From assembly GCA_013397865.1 (NCBI GenBank), contig VZTI01001695.1, positions 1,409,678 through 1,473,677 of the forward strand: a stretch of 64,000 nt of DNA. The letters run 5' to 3'. The notes below the pieces were generated by a model. It was given only the letters and a program-made list of their open reading frames with translations, ran no database searches and was not told the DNA's origin. Source of the DNA: Struthidea cinerea. Its lineage: Eukaryota > Chordata > Aves > Passeriformes > Corcoracidae. The stretch's first letter is position 1. Every line of letters begins with the position of its first letter. The translations under genes were made by a program, and so were the position numbers. Below, piece by piece: positions 42,314 to 51,246 of this stretch.

Positions 42314-42351
42314 AAAAAAAAACAGAAACAAAACAAACAAACAAAAAAAAA
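42314..42351 (+). repeat. A-rich low-complexity (AAAC-type) tract
   Basis: A and C only apart from one G, with CAAA and AAAC units between two A runs. Could be an old retroposon tail, but no retroposon body is recognisable beside it. Confidence 0.75.
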
Positions 42352-43710
42352 CCTGTGTGTTTTGAAAAATTGTTATACATAATCTTGATAATAATCTTAA
42401 GAAGACTTTACAATTCAGATATATATTTTTATTTTACCAAATAATAGTTTTGGAACAAAGTATATGTGCTAGTTTAGGTAACTGTATTAAGCATTCTGAA
42501 GGCTTCCTTTCTCTATGTTAGGTAAGACTTTTATAAATCACTGCATGGAACTCTCTGCTGTTTAGGCTAATGTGTATATAAGAGCAATGCAGAAGAAAAT
42601 GGAAAAATAAGGTAAGCAATTTTCTTGTCTCTGTAAACAGATTCAATGTGAAATTATCCAGTCGTAAAGGCTTGCTAGTTTTGAGCTCACAGATTGCCAA
42701 GCCCATAGATTGCCACCTCACTTCCCAGGAAATGCTTCTTAGAGCCCTTTAAAGACAGCAAGAAAAATAGACTTCTTGAATAGGGAGGTTTAAGGAAAAG
42801 AGAAATTTCAGTAAAATGTGGAGTATTCACAAAAGCATTTAAATATTAAATAAGCAGAAGGAAATTAAGTGCATTGTGACGGGATTGTTACTGCTGTCTA
42901 TTCTATTTTACTTCCTATTTACAGCAGTGTGCAATAAATTAGACTAGTCAAGAAATTCAGGCTTTTAAATGTGGGTTATACCCATTTGTTGAAATCATTG
43001 ACCGTTTCTGTAGATGCTTTCTCCTTCCAATTGGTCTCAGTGGGATATCTAATATGTCACTCTCTCTGGCTGGGCAGAGAGCAGAGGTGTGCTGGATGGA
43101 TGTGTATGAAAGTCTGCATAGCCACTGCCTGTACTGGGCTTCCACTTCTCCTGGATAATCCTGGGAAGTGTACATTGCGTCTGGTGGTCTCTGGCCTGTA
43201 CCTTTCATAAGATCCTGTTAAAAAGGAGAAACAAGAACAAAAAGACTCAAACCCACAGGGAATACCATTACTATGATCTTAGGTAAGCAGTTCTATATTC
43301 TTAGGCTAAAAGAAGTTTCCTTTGCTACTCCCTGGCTTGAAATTGTAATGGAGTATATCATACCAATGATTTGTAAATTCTTATGATGGTATGTAAACCT
43401 ATAATCATTTCACAGTTTGGTTTGTTTGCCTCACTCAGACAGTGCTGCGCTGTTTGTTTTACCAAAGTATGTGTGGCTGCTTTCCCACTTGGTCACACAT
43501 CATTCTGTCTGAGCTTGGCTTGCTGGGCAGGTGCTGGCGGCTACACTGCAAATCCCGCTGTCGTCTCATCAAGCCCAGGACACTCTTTCCCTGTAGCACT
43601 TCTTATACAGAAAGCAGAAACTGCATGGCAGCTCTGGAAAATGATGGATAACATAGCTTGCCTTGGCTTCCTAGAGGCAACAAAATCCTGTTGTGCTGAT
43701 CTGGTATGTA

Positions 43711-43733
43711 GTAGTGGTGGTGGTGGTGGTAGT
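43711..43733 (+). repeat. (GGT)n short tandem repeat
   Basis: A run of GGT units flanked by GTA and AGT. A simple repeat; the glycine- and valine-rich reading frames over it are artefacts. Confidence 0.85.
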
Positions 43734-46564
43734 GATATTTTCTTCTTTTTGTGCAGATGAACATATGATTAATACATTTTTTATTGAATTAAATTGTTCA
43801 ATTACAGGAGCTTGTAGAAGAGGCAGAATAACAAAAGACTGTACTAATCATCTCACTAGCACTTCCATTTTATCAAATAGTCCAGTCAAAGTGAGTTTAG
43901 GGTTCCCTTTAATCCCCGCGGAGTTTTAAAAGCTGAGTTTCAGATGAAGGATTGCATTGGACAGCAGGAGACAGATGGTGGGTTGTTCTGGGTTTCTCCT
44001 CTTGCTCAGTTACTGGACTGCTAAGGACTGTTCGGGTTTTCATTGAAACAATAACTTAGAAAAGTTACTTTGAAGTCCAGATGTGAAAGAACTGACCTGA
44101 GAAAGAAAGGTTTGGTTCCAGCACTTCTTCAGTGTCTGACAGACTGCAGCTGAATTATGATGTTCCCAGGACTCTTCATCATGAGTCTTTTGAAACATGG
44201 CATTTCTGAAAGGATTTATCAGTAAATTTACACTGAAACTCCATTTCAAAATCTGCAATTAAACAGAATTCACAACTGGATTGTGGACTTAGTGATAGAT
44301 AGTGTGGCATTTACATATTAATTTTGCAAGATTATTTGTATCTCTTATGTGGTATTTGTTTTGGGCTTCCAAGGCTAACACTCAGATTAGTTCATGGTTG
44401 TGTTACATAATGAAAATAGGAACTGCTACCAAACTGTTAACTATTTTTATTTCTTAGTAATACTGTTATTTTTACCATGACTTCTAAGTGATACTGTTTT
44501 TTGTTCTATGCATTGTAGTGGAAGTTTGATCTCCTTTATCAATATATTCTTCCTGGTCTGTTCTTGTGTGTTAGAAGATATCAGTTTGTCTTTTTTAGTG
44601 AAAAAGCAGCATAATTGTATGATTGCCTGATGTACCTGTCAGACTTCTCAACAATTACTTGACTACGTTGGTTGTTACCTGACAAAGGTCTTAGAAATTC
44701 ATGGCTGCAGAGCGGCTTTCTGGCTTTCTGGCTTTCATTCTCTGCTCTCTGTCCCTGGTGTGAATGAAGGAAGATCTGCACCCTATAACATTAATAATTT
44801 CTGGCATATATTTAGCAAATATCATTATTTGAGATCTCTCTCATACTATTCTGGTTTTGACCTCATCCTGTCTGACAGCTCTGGAAAAAATGCCTGCTTC
44901 CTAAATAAAACATTGCAAGAAGGATACTTTCCAGCAGTCCTGTCTTACCATTTTTCTTTTTAGAAGTTGAGCTGCTCTGAGTTTTCAATCATTCTATCAG
45001 GAAAAGACTTAAAATTTAAATATGTGATTTACCAGAGAAATATTTATTCGTCATTATTGTGTTCATATTCTGTGCTATACAATGATGAATGCATTAAAAG
45101 TGGACTGAACTAGATCATAATATGGCATCTTCATTGTAACCTTGTGTTCTTATAAATAAAAAGAAACAATAATACCTCATTTACACTGGACATCAAAATA
45201 GGGGAGAGGTTTGTGTTAGTTATTGTGCATGAGCAAAGGAAAAGAACGCTGATCTATTTACTGCATATGTCAAAGTAACTGCATCATTTAAAATCACAGT
45301 GTCTTATGGCTTGGTAACAAAACCAAGTGCAATTCAAGGGAAAGCAGAAATTAGAAATTAATTTGAAAAGCAGAACCAAACTCTCCTCTTTTGCCTAAGT
45401 ATTTTTGTGTAAGACCAGTGTATTGTGATATTCATTATTATCTCATGCCATAATACATTGACTCTGGAAGGACTCACGTTTAGAAAACAAACAAGCATTG
45501 ACAGCATATTTTGCTCAGCATTTACAGTCAATAATGGACTTTTTCATCAGAATCTTTGTTTTTGATTAAATAATTCATTTATTACTATGGATCCAGTCAG
45601 CTGACTAGAGAAGCCAATGAAATAAGAGAAATGCAAGTTCCTGTTCTGAGCATGTTTTCATTTTATGTTAGTATTTGGGGAAAAAGATTAAAGCTTAATT
45701 ATTAATCCCTTTTATTATTTTTTCCCTATTTTCCTAAAGTGTTTAATGATTGCTTTGACATATATCTGCCAAAGGTTTTTTTCCTGACTCTAGAGACCAT
45801 AGTTTCAAAGGAACTTTTACCGTGTGTTGCCCCCAAAGAAATTTTGAAGTCATTAGATGTGCAAAATCCTTAGTCCCAGTATAAAAATGTGCATGAAAAA
45901 ATGAATAGTGGCATGTGCAAAAAGTGCTAATGAGAAGTTTTACTACTTGTATCAGATAGCTGAAAGGTAGATGAATATGGGAAGAGCTTTGCAGCCTCAC
46001 AGGTTAGAGTAGCTTGACACAATGAAATGATGCTGGCTTGTATCTCCATAGTTTAAGGAAAGGCAGAACAATATTTTTGTTTGTCATCAGCTATAGCTGG
46101 AGGTGGCAGAGGCTGGGGCTCTGTTTTGCTAGAGCCACAATAGCACTGGGGATCAGTATTGATTGGAACTTGGAAGATTTGTGGCTTCATATGATTGGAA
46201 CTTAGTTTTTGAAGGCTCCAGGATAGTGGACTGTTGAGATGTTGAGTTTAGGGCAGATCCAGCAGGGAGTGTTTTAATTCAGAGTTAGAGTCAGGGGGCA
46301 TTTTAATACTACTGTGGGTTCAAATTCTCCTGGGATTTTGGTTCTTCTGTCATTGAATGTTTGTAAGGAAACACAATGTGATCAATACAAAGAGCTCAGA
46401 TTAATCACAGTCTGGAAGCTGAGTACTATCACATACATGTTTGACTTGAAATGTGTCACAAGCAGCTTGGCTTTTTAAAGACATCTTTCAGAGTGCTAAC
46501 GTGATTTTATGTTCAAGTGTGAGGACGATTATTTATTTGACATCTTCACCTGTTCAATTGATTT

Positions 46565-46588
46565 TTGTTTGGTTTTTCTCTGCTACAG
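46565..46588 (+). promoter_or_regulatory. CHRM3: 3' splice site before the CHRM3 coding exon
   Basis: A pyrimidine-rich tract (TTTGTTTGGTTTTTCTC) is followed by TGCTACAG, with AG at 46587-46588 and no other AG between. The exon would begin at 46589, 19 bases before the chosen ATG. Mammalian CHRM3 is known to have its whole coding region in the last exon, with noncoding exons far upstream, so this is the expected architecture. The matching 5' splice sites and upstream noncoding exons were not located. Confidence 0.85.
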
Positions 46589-46607
46589 ACTATGTCAGAG
46601 AGCCACA
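46589..46607 (+). other. CHRM3: 5' UTR part of the CHRM3 coding exon
   Basis: Nineteen bases between the inferred splice acceptor and the chosen start codon. They contain an upstream ATG at 46592 in a different frame from the receptor. Inferred from the splice signal and from the usual CHRM3 gene structure. Confidence 0.75.
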
Positions 46608-46624
46608 ATGATCATGCAAAATAA
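46592..46624 (+). CDS. Overlapping upstream ORF, 10 codons, on the CHRM3 mRNA
   Basis: ATG at 46592 opens a 10-codon frame (MSESHNDHAK) that stops at TAA 46622-46624, after passing the receptor ATG at 46608 in the +1 frame relative to it. A is at position -3 and T at +4, so the context is moderate. An overlapping uORF of this sort usually lowers translation of the main ORF. Whether it is translated cannot be seen from sequence; it depends on the 46588/46589 splice being used. It lies wholly within the inferred last exon. Confidence 0.5.
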   Translation: MSESHNDHAK

Positions 46625-48410
46625 CAGTTCATCCTCGCCCCTGTTTCCAAATGTGAGCTCGTTCTGGAAGAGAGATTCACATGGACTGGGACTCCTTGAT
46701 GAAGCAGCGTCACTCATTGGCAGCTATGATTTCCCTCAGACCACAGAGAGTTTTCCCTTCTCCACTGTGGAATCAACAAACATGACCCTAAATGCCACAA
46801 GCAAAGACCCTCTGGGTGGACACACTGTCTGGCAGGTAGTTTTGATTGCTTTCCTCACTGGGATCCTTGCACTGGTGACCATCATAGGAAACATCTTAGT
46901 GATTGTTGCATTTAAGGTTAACAAACAACTGAAAACAGTCAACAACTACTTCTTGTTGAGCCTTGCTTGTGCGGATTTGATCATCGGTGTTCTTTCCATG
47001 AATCTTTATACCACATACATCATCATGGACCACTGGGCTTTGGGAAGCTTAGCCTGTGATCTTTGGCTCTCCATTGACTATGTCGCCAGTAATGCCTCTG
47101 TCATGAATCTCCTTGTTATAAGTTTTGACAGGTATTTTTCCATCACTAGGCCACTAACATACAGAGCCAAACGAACAACCAAAAGGGCTGGGGTGATGAT
47201 TGGTTTAGCATGGATCGTCTCTTTTGTTCTTTGGGCCCCTGCCATCTTGTTTTGGCAGTATTTTGTTGGGGAGAGGACTGTGCCTCCTGATGAATGTTTC
47301 ATCCAGTTTCTAACTGAACCCATAATCACTTTTGGCACTGCCATAGCTGCCTTTTATTTGCCAGTCACCATTATGAGTATTTTATATTGGAGGATCTACA
47401 AGGAGACGGAGAAACGCACCAAAGAGTTAGCAGGGCTACAGGCTTCGGGCAGTGAAGCAGAGGCAGCACGCTTTGTACACCAGACCGGCAGCTCTCGGAG
47501 CTGCAGCAGCTACGAGCTGCAACGGCAGAGCATGAAACGCTCCGCCCGAAAGAAATACAGACGCTGCCACTTCTGGCTCACAATGAAGAGCTGGGAACCC
47601 AACACAGATCAGGGGGACCAAGAGCATAGCAGCAGTGACAGCTGGAACAACAACGATGCTGCTGCCTCCCTTGAAAATTCAGCCTCCTCTGATGAAGAAG
47701 ACATTGCTGCAGAGACCAGAGCCATCTATTCAATTGTACTGAAGCTTCCTGGTCACAGTGCTATCCTCAATTCCACAAAACTACCCTCCTCGGAAGATTT
47801 GCATGAGTCAGGGGATGAACTGCAGAAATCCGACACGGAATCGAAGGAAAAGAAACCTAGAAAGTTGCACCCTCCCAAAAGTGTTCAGGATGGTGGAAAT
47901 TTCCAAAAGAGCTTTACTAAGCTTCCAATTGAACCAGAGTCAGAAGAGACAACCACAGCTTCTGATGGCATCTCATCAGTGACCAAGACATCGACAGCCC
48001 TGCCCTTGTCCTTTAAGGAAGCAACCCTGGCAAAAAAGTTTGCCTTGAAGACCAGAAGTCAGATCACAAAACGAAAACGAATGTCACTTATCAAAGAAAA
48101 GAAAGCAGCACAGACACTCAGTGCCATTTTGTTTGCCTTCATCATTACCTGGACCCCATATAACATCATGGTTCTGGTAAACACCTTTTGCAGCTGTATC
48201 CCCAAAACTTTCTGGCACCTGGGGTATTGGCTTTGCTACATCAATAGCACAGTGAACCCCATGTGCTATGCACTGTGTAACAAAACATTCAGAAACACTT
48301 TCAAGATGCTGCTGCTGTGCCAGTGTGACAAACGAAAACGACGCAAACAGCAGTATCAGCAGCGGCAGTCCGTCATTTTTCATAAGCGGATCCCTAGGGA
48401 GGCTTCATAG
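46608..48410 (+). CDS. CHRM3: Muscarinic acetylcholine receptor M3, complete single-exon CDS (600 aa)
   Basis: Plasma-membrane class A GPCR that binds acetylcholine and signals through Gq/11 to phospholipase C; in vertebrates it acts in smooth muscle, glands and brain. Seen: an N-terminal domain with glycosylation sequons at N5, N6, N15, N58 and N62; TM1 about 75-100 (N95), TM2 (D123), TM3 with ligand Asp D157, Y158, N162 and the DRY motif 174-176, TM4 (W202), C150-C230 disulfide pair, TM5 (T241, T244, A245, F249), a third intracellular loop of about 225 residues, TM6 (W515, Y518, N519), TM7 (Y540, C543, Y544) and NPxxY at 550-554. Length is close to the mammalian 589-590. The start at 46608 was chosen because MIMQNNSS aligns with the mammalian N-terminus, A is at -3, and a splice acceptor lies 20 bases upstream. 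Loop length and loop sequence identify M3 rather than M1 or M5. Oddity: extracellular loop 3 reads FCSCIP, one residue shorter than in the other family members. No frameshift or stop. Confidence 0.98.
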   Translation: MIMQNNSSSSPLFPNVSSFWKRDSHGLGLLDEAASLIGSYDFPQTTESFPFSTVESTNMTLNATSKDPLGGHTVWQVVLIAFLTGILALVTIIGNILVIVAFKVNKQLKTVNNYFLLSLACADLIIGVLSMNLYTTYIIMDHWALGSLACDLWLSIDYVASNASVMNLLVISFDRYFSITRPLTYRAKRTTKRAGVMIGLAWIVSFVLWAPAILFWQYFVGERTVPPDECFIQFLTEPIITFGTAIAAFYLPVTIMSILYWRIYKETEKRTKELAGLQASGSEAEAARFVHQTGSSRSCSSYELQRQSMKRSARKKYRRCHFWLTMKSWEPNTDQGDQEHSSSDSWNNNDAAASLENSASSDEEDIAAETRAIYSIVLKLPGHSAILNSTKLPSSEDLHESGDELQKSDTESKEKKPRKLHPPKSVQDGGNFQKSFTKLPIEPESEETTTASDGISSVTKTSTALPLSFKEATLAKKFALKTRSQITKRKRMSLIKEKKAAQTLSAILFAFIITWTPYNIMVLVNTFCSCIPKTFWHLGYWLCYINSTVNPMCYALCNKTFRNTFKMLLLCQCDKRKRRKQQYQQRQSVIFHKRIPREAS

Positions 48411-48447
48411 AATAGTATTTTTTAAACAAGTAAAAAAATAACGAAGC

Positions 48448-48604
48448 AGGGATGTGATGGGATGGGACAGGACAGGATGGGATGGGATGGAATGGGATGG
48501 GATGGGATGGGATGGGACAGAACAAGATGGCACGGGACAGGGCAGGATGGGCAGGATGGTAAGGGATGGGACAGGGTGGGTTGGGGTGGGAGGGTGGTTC
48601 CAGG
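48448..48604 (+). repeat. G-rich pentanucleotide array (GGGAT/GGGAC-type) with G-quadruplex motifs, CHRM3 3' UTR
   Basis: About 155 bases dominated by GGGAT, GGGAC and GGATG units. Between 48494 and 48516 there are five GGG runs spaced by AT only, an exact G-quadruplex pattern with 2-base loops. Between 48563 and 48594 seven runs of three or more G follow with 1-3 base loops. The G strand is the coding strand of CHRM3, so the mRNA would carry the motif. Imperfect units in the middle (ACAG, AACAAG) show the array is partly degenerated. Confidence 0.9.
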
Positions 48605-48667
48605 GTGCTGATTCTATAATTTAAACATCAAGACATGAAAGCAGCTGCCAGGCTTATTTATCCTTTC

Positions 48668-48673
48668 AATAAA
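48668..48673 (+). terminator. Candidate poly(A) signal AATAAA (proximal)
   Basis: Exact AATAAA hexamer 258 bases after the CHRM3 stop codon. Its downstream sequence is not strongly GT-rich, so it is a weak candidate. A second exact hexamer follows at 48742-48747. Confidence 0.3.
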
Positions 48674-48741
48674 TCCAGTTTAATATAAAAATCAATTCAC
48701 ATTAAGAAGCTTCAACATTTTTACTAAAGAGTGAAAGGTTT

Positions 48742-48747
48742 AATAAA
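48742..48747 (+). terminator. Candidate poly(A) signal AATAAA (second proximal)
   Basis: Exact AATAAA in TTTAATAAAGTTTTCC, followed by a short T-rich stretch. Would give a 3' UTR of about 350 bases. Inferred from the hexamer only. Confidence 0.3.
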
Positions 48748-49082
48748 GTTTTCCTACAAATTTGCAAGAAGCTGTATAGCAATTATAAACCCATTACTGA
48801 TCTGCCCAGCTCTTTGATTATAATTAACTCTGGGATCTCAGGTAAGCACATCTAGCTAGCCCAACTCTTCTTCTTCAAAGTAATCCAGCAACTTTCAATT
48901 CAAGTTACATACAGATGTAGAAAGCTAGCGGAAAAGGATTATGAAATTATTTGAGACAATGTATAGGTTGAAAAATTGCTTCTTGTTGTCCAGGTAGAGC
49001 TTCCTGTCTACTTCTCTTCTGGCATATTGTTAATTGTACCCCCTGATAGATATCTGAGTATCTATGTGCAGCTGGTGTTATA

Positions 49083-49100
49083 TGTGTGTGTGTGAGTGTG
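49083..49100 (+). repeat. (TG)n short microsatellite
   Basis: A TG-rich run interrupted once by AG, within the inferred CHRM3 3' UTR. Confidence 0.75.
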
Positions 49101-50256
49101 TATGTATGCATAACATACATTCACACCTCTGAAATACACACATACCAGGAAAGAGGTGACCTATTGTTCTAGGTTTTACGGGGCCCCCCATCATGATTAC
49201 ACGATTGAATTTTTTAAAAAGTCAGAAAATGATGTTATAAGTACATAGCTCATTATTTGCCACCTGAAACTCAAGTTTATCTCTGGAATTAAAACATGGT
49301 GTTCACATTTGAAATGGAGAAAACCAAAACATAGCCTGTGAGCTGAACAGTTTACAGAGTTTTATAATTGAGTACATGCCCAGTAAAACCTTAATCTTGA
49401 GCACAGAGTCTCTCCTCAAAGTGATCATGCCTCTTTAAAAGATACAAAGGGGAAAGGACTTGAAGGCTACATTCGGGGAAGAGTGTGAAGCTGTCTTTGT
49501 GGGGCATAGGACGATAAGAACCCAGATCTGGGCTGCATGGTACCGATGCTCAAAGGGAGCTGCTCAGGAGCCAGGCAGGTGCAACCATCAGCAGCATCCC
49601 TGTGTCCTGCCGAGGAGGCTGCGCTGCTGTCCAAGCACACGCGGCTCCTGCAACACCTTGTCCTGAGCTGCACCATGTGGATGCACCACCCTTCTCAGAG
49701 CCAGCTCAGATCCTGTGTGCAATATCTGTATCGCTTCTGATGAAAGTTCAAGTTGTAATTTTCTGAAAAAAGTTGGTGGAGCCCTGCTGCTAGCAATGTC
49801 TGCCCAGGTGATCTTCAGATGCAAGTGATTGGTTTAAAAGAAATGCTTTATTTTTGCACATGAAGGATGCTCACTAAAAAGTGTTTCTTTCCCACAACCT
49901 GTTTTAACAATCATCAGGAGAAGTGCACCTAAATGCGTTTGACACCAGGTTATTCGGTGGTGTGAAAAACGTGATATTGCCAATTTGTAACCTGGCAATT
50001 TTTGATAAAGACAATTTTAAAAGGGCTTTAATATTTATAGTTTAGACATGACCAGTATTTCCTGGTATTTGTGATGTGGTCTGCACCAAACATGATTTAT
50101 AAAAGTCAGAGGTCCCCTGGGGAAAGGATTGTACTTTAAACTGTTGCTCTAAATCTGATTTAGTTACTTGTTGAAAGATTATTTTGTATTCTCCTTTGAA
50201 CTGACCAAAACTTTTTTTTTTTTTTTAATTATTGCTTAAACTCTTATTTTGCTGAA

Positions 50257-50262
50257 AATAAA
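50257..50262 (+). terminator. Candidate poly(A) signal AATAAA (middle)
   Basis: Exact AATAAA with TG-rich sequence (CAGTGTTGTGAA) starting about 30 bases downstream, the arrangement expected for a CPSF/CstF cleavage site. It sits just after a T tract at 50212-50226. It would give a 3' UTR of about 1.9 kb. Confidence 0.45.
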
Positions 50263-51131
50263 ACAAGTATCTTATTTTACAAAGGGGCATCAGTGTTGTG
50301 AACACAGAACTGATGTTAAAGCTGCTTTTGTATTCAGTGTGAGATGGTGTTTACAGATGATTTTGACAACAGTGGAAATATATTAAATGGTGTCTGTGTA
50401 TCTGAACTATTTAATTTTGTGTTATGTTCATATGAAGAAATATTTATACATATTTCACCGAATGTTTTATTTAATGTTGATAAATATTGCTCTTCAGTCT
50501 TCAGCTGTAGTGTCCTTTTAGAGTGATTCATAAAGGTCTGCTTGAGAAATGAATAGACTATACCTAGCTTTCTTGTCATTAAAACAAATTCTCTTTTGTA
50601 TGAGTTGTTTAAAATGTCTACCCTAAAGTAATCTCATAAATTACATTGAAACTCTACTGCAAGTACAGTTCTAGTATAAAACATAAAAAAGGTAAAGCTT
50701 CATCTATAAGTCACAAGTGCATTTTGAACTAAAGATACCAGAATTGTTTTGCTAGTTTGCTAGCCACATGCAAAGGCACCCATGTTGCAAAGAGAATTAA
50801 TGACCTTTATTTTTGGAAAGAAGCATATATTTGAAATATATTCATTACTCAAGTTGACCTAACAAATGTTTTAACATTTAAATATATATCTATATCTATA
50901 TATATTGCCATATTATTATATTCTGGTATCTAGAGTAGTGCTGTGCCCCTAATACACAAAATGTGAGAGCATGTAAGGAAGCAAGAGTTCATCGGGGGAT
51001 TTATGGTATATTAGTATTGATTTTACAATGGGAAACTATTATTTTTATTGAAGTTAAGCTTCCTTGAAAGCGTCTGTCACCACTGTTTACATAATAGGAA
51101 GAGTTAAATCCTTGGATTGTTTTAACAGAGA

Positions 51132-51137
51132 AATAAA
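51132..51137 (+). terminator. Candidate poly(A) signal AATAAA (distal)
   Basis: Exact AATAAA followed within about 20 bases by TTTTAATGTGTGAA, a T/GT-rich downstream element. It would give a 3' UTR of about 2.75 kb. Mammalian CHRM3 transcripts have long 3' UTRs, so a distal site is plausible. Confidence 0.4.
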
Positions 51138-51237
51138 CAACCTGTCTTTTAATGTGTGAACAGGCTTTAAAATGTTATTTACAGGCATCATAAAATGTGT
51201 ATGTATACACATATTGTAGCATAGATCAATTTAGTTA

Positions 51238-51246
51238 TTATTTATT
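51238..51246 (+). promoter_or_regulatory. AU-rich element nonamer (TTATTTATT) downstream of CHRM3
   Basis: An exact match to the UUAUUUAUU nonamer of class II AU-rich elements, on the CHRM3 strand. It would matter only if the transcript extends past the distal AATAAA at 51132, so its relevance is uncertain. Confidence 0.25.

Larger units (their letters stand above)
31411..46564. other. Noncoding sequence upstream of the CHRM3 exon; probable intron
   Basis: It leads directly into the 3' splice site of the coding exon, so at least its right end should be intron. It includes T tracts at 32782-32798 and 34193-34208, an exon-like patch around 34,290-34,560 and a GC-richer patch at 41,160-41,530, both described as findings. 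The short tandem CTTTCTGG repeat near 44,715-44,736 is the only other local repeat noted. No known protein is encoded. Confidence 0.7.
48411..50285 (+). other. CHRM3: Inferred CHRM3 3' UTR (minimum extent; end uncertain)
   Basis: The sequence after the receptor stop codon on the same strand. It starts with a G-rich TGGGA-type repeat and then becomes ordinary AT-rich sequence with AATAAA signals at 48668, 48742 and 50257. The end given here assumes cleavage shortly after the 50257 signal, which has TG-rich sequence about 30 bases downstream. Usage of the later signal at 51132 would extend the UTR to about 51160. No splice or transcript evidence is available. Confidence 0.5.

Noticed and set aside
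46736..48383. Minus-strand and shifted-frame ORFs inside CHRM3 (for example 48084-48383 minus)
   Set aside because: They lie opposite or within the receptor coding sequence and have no family resemblance; shadows of the real gene.
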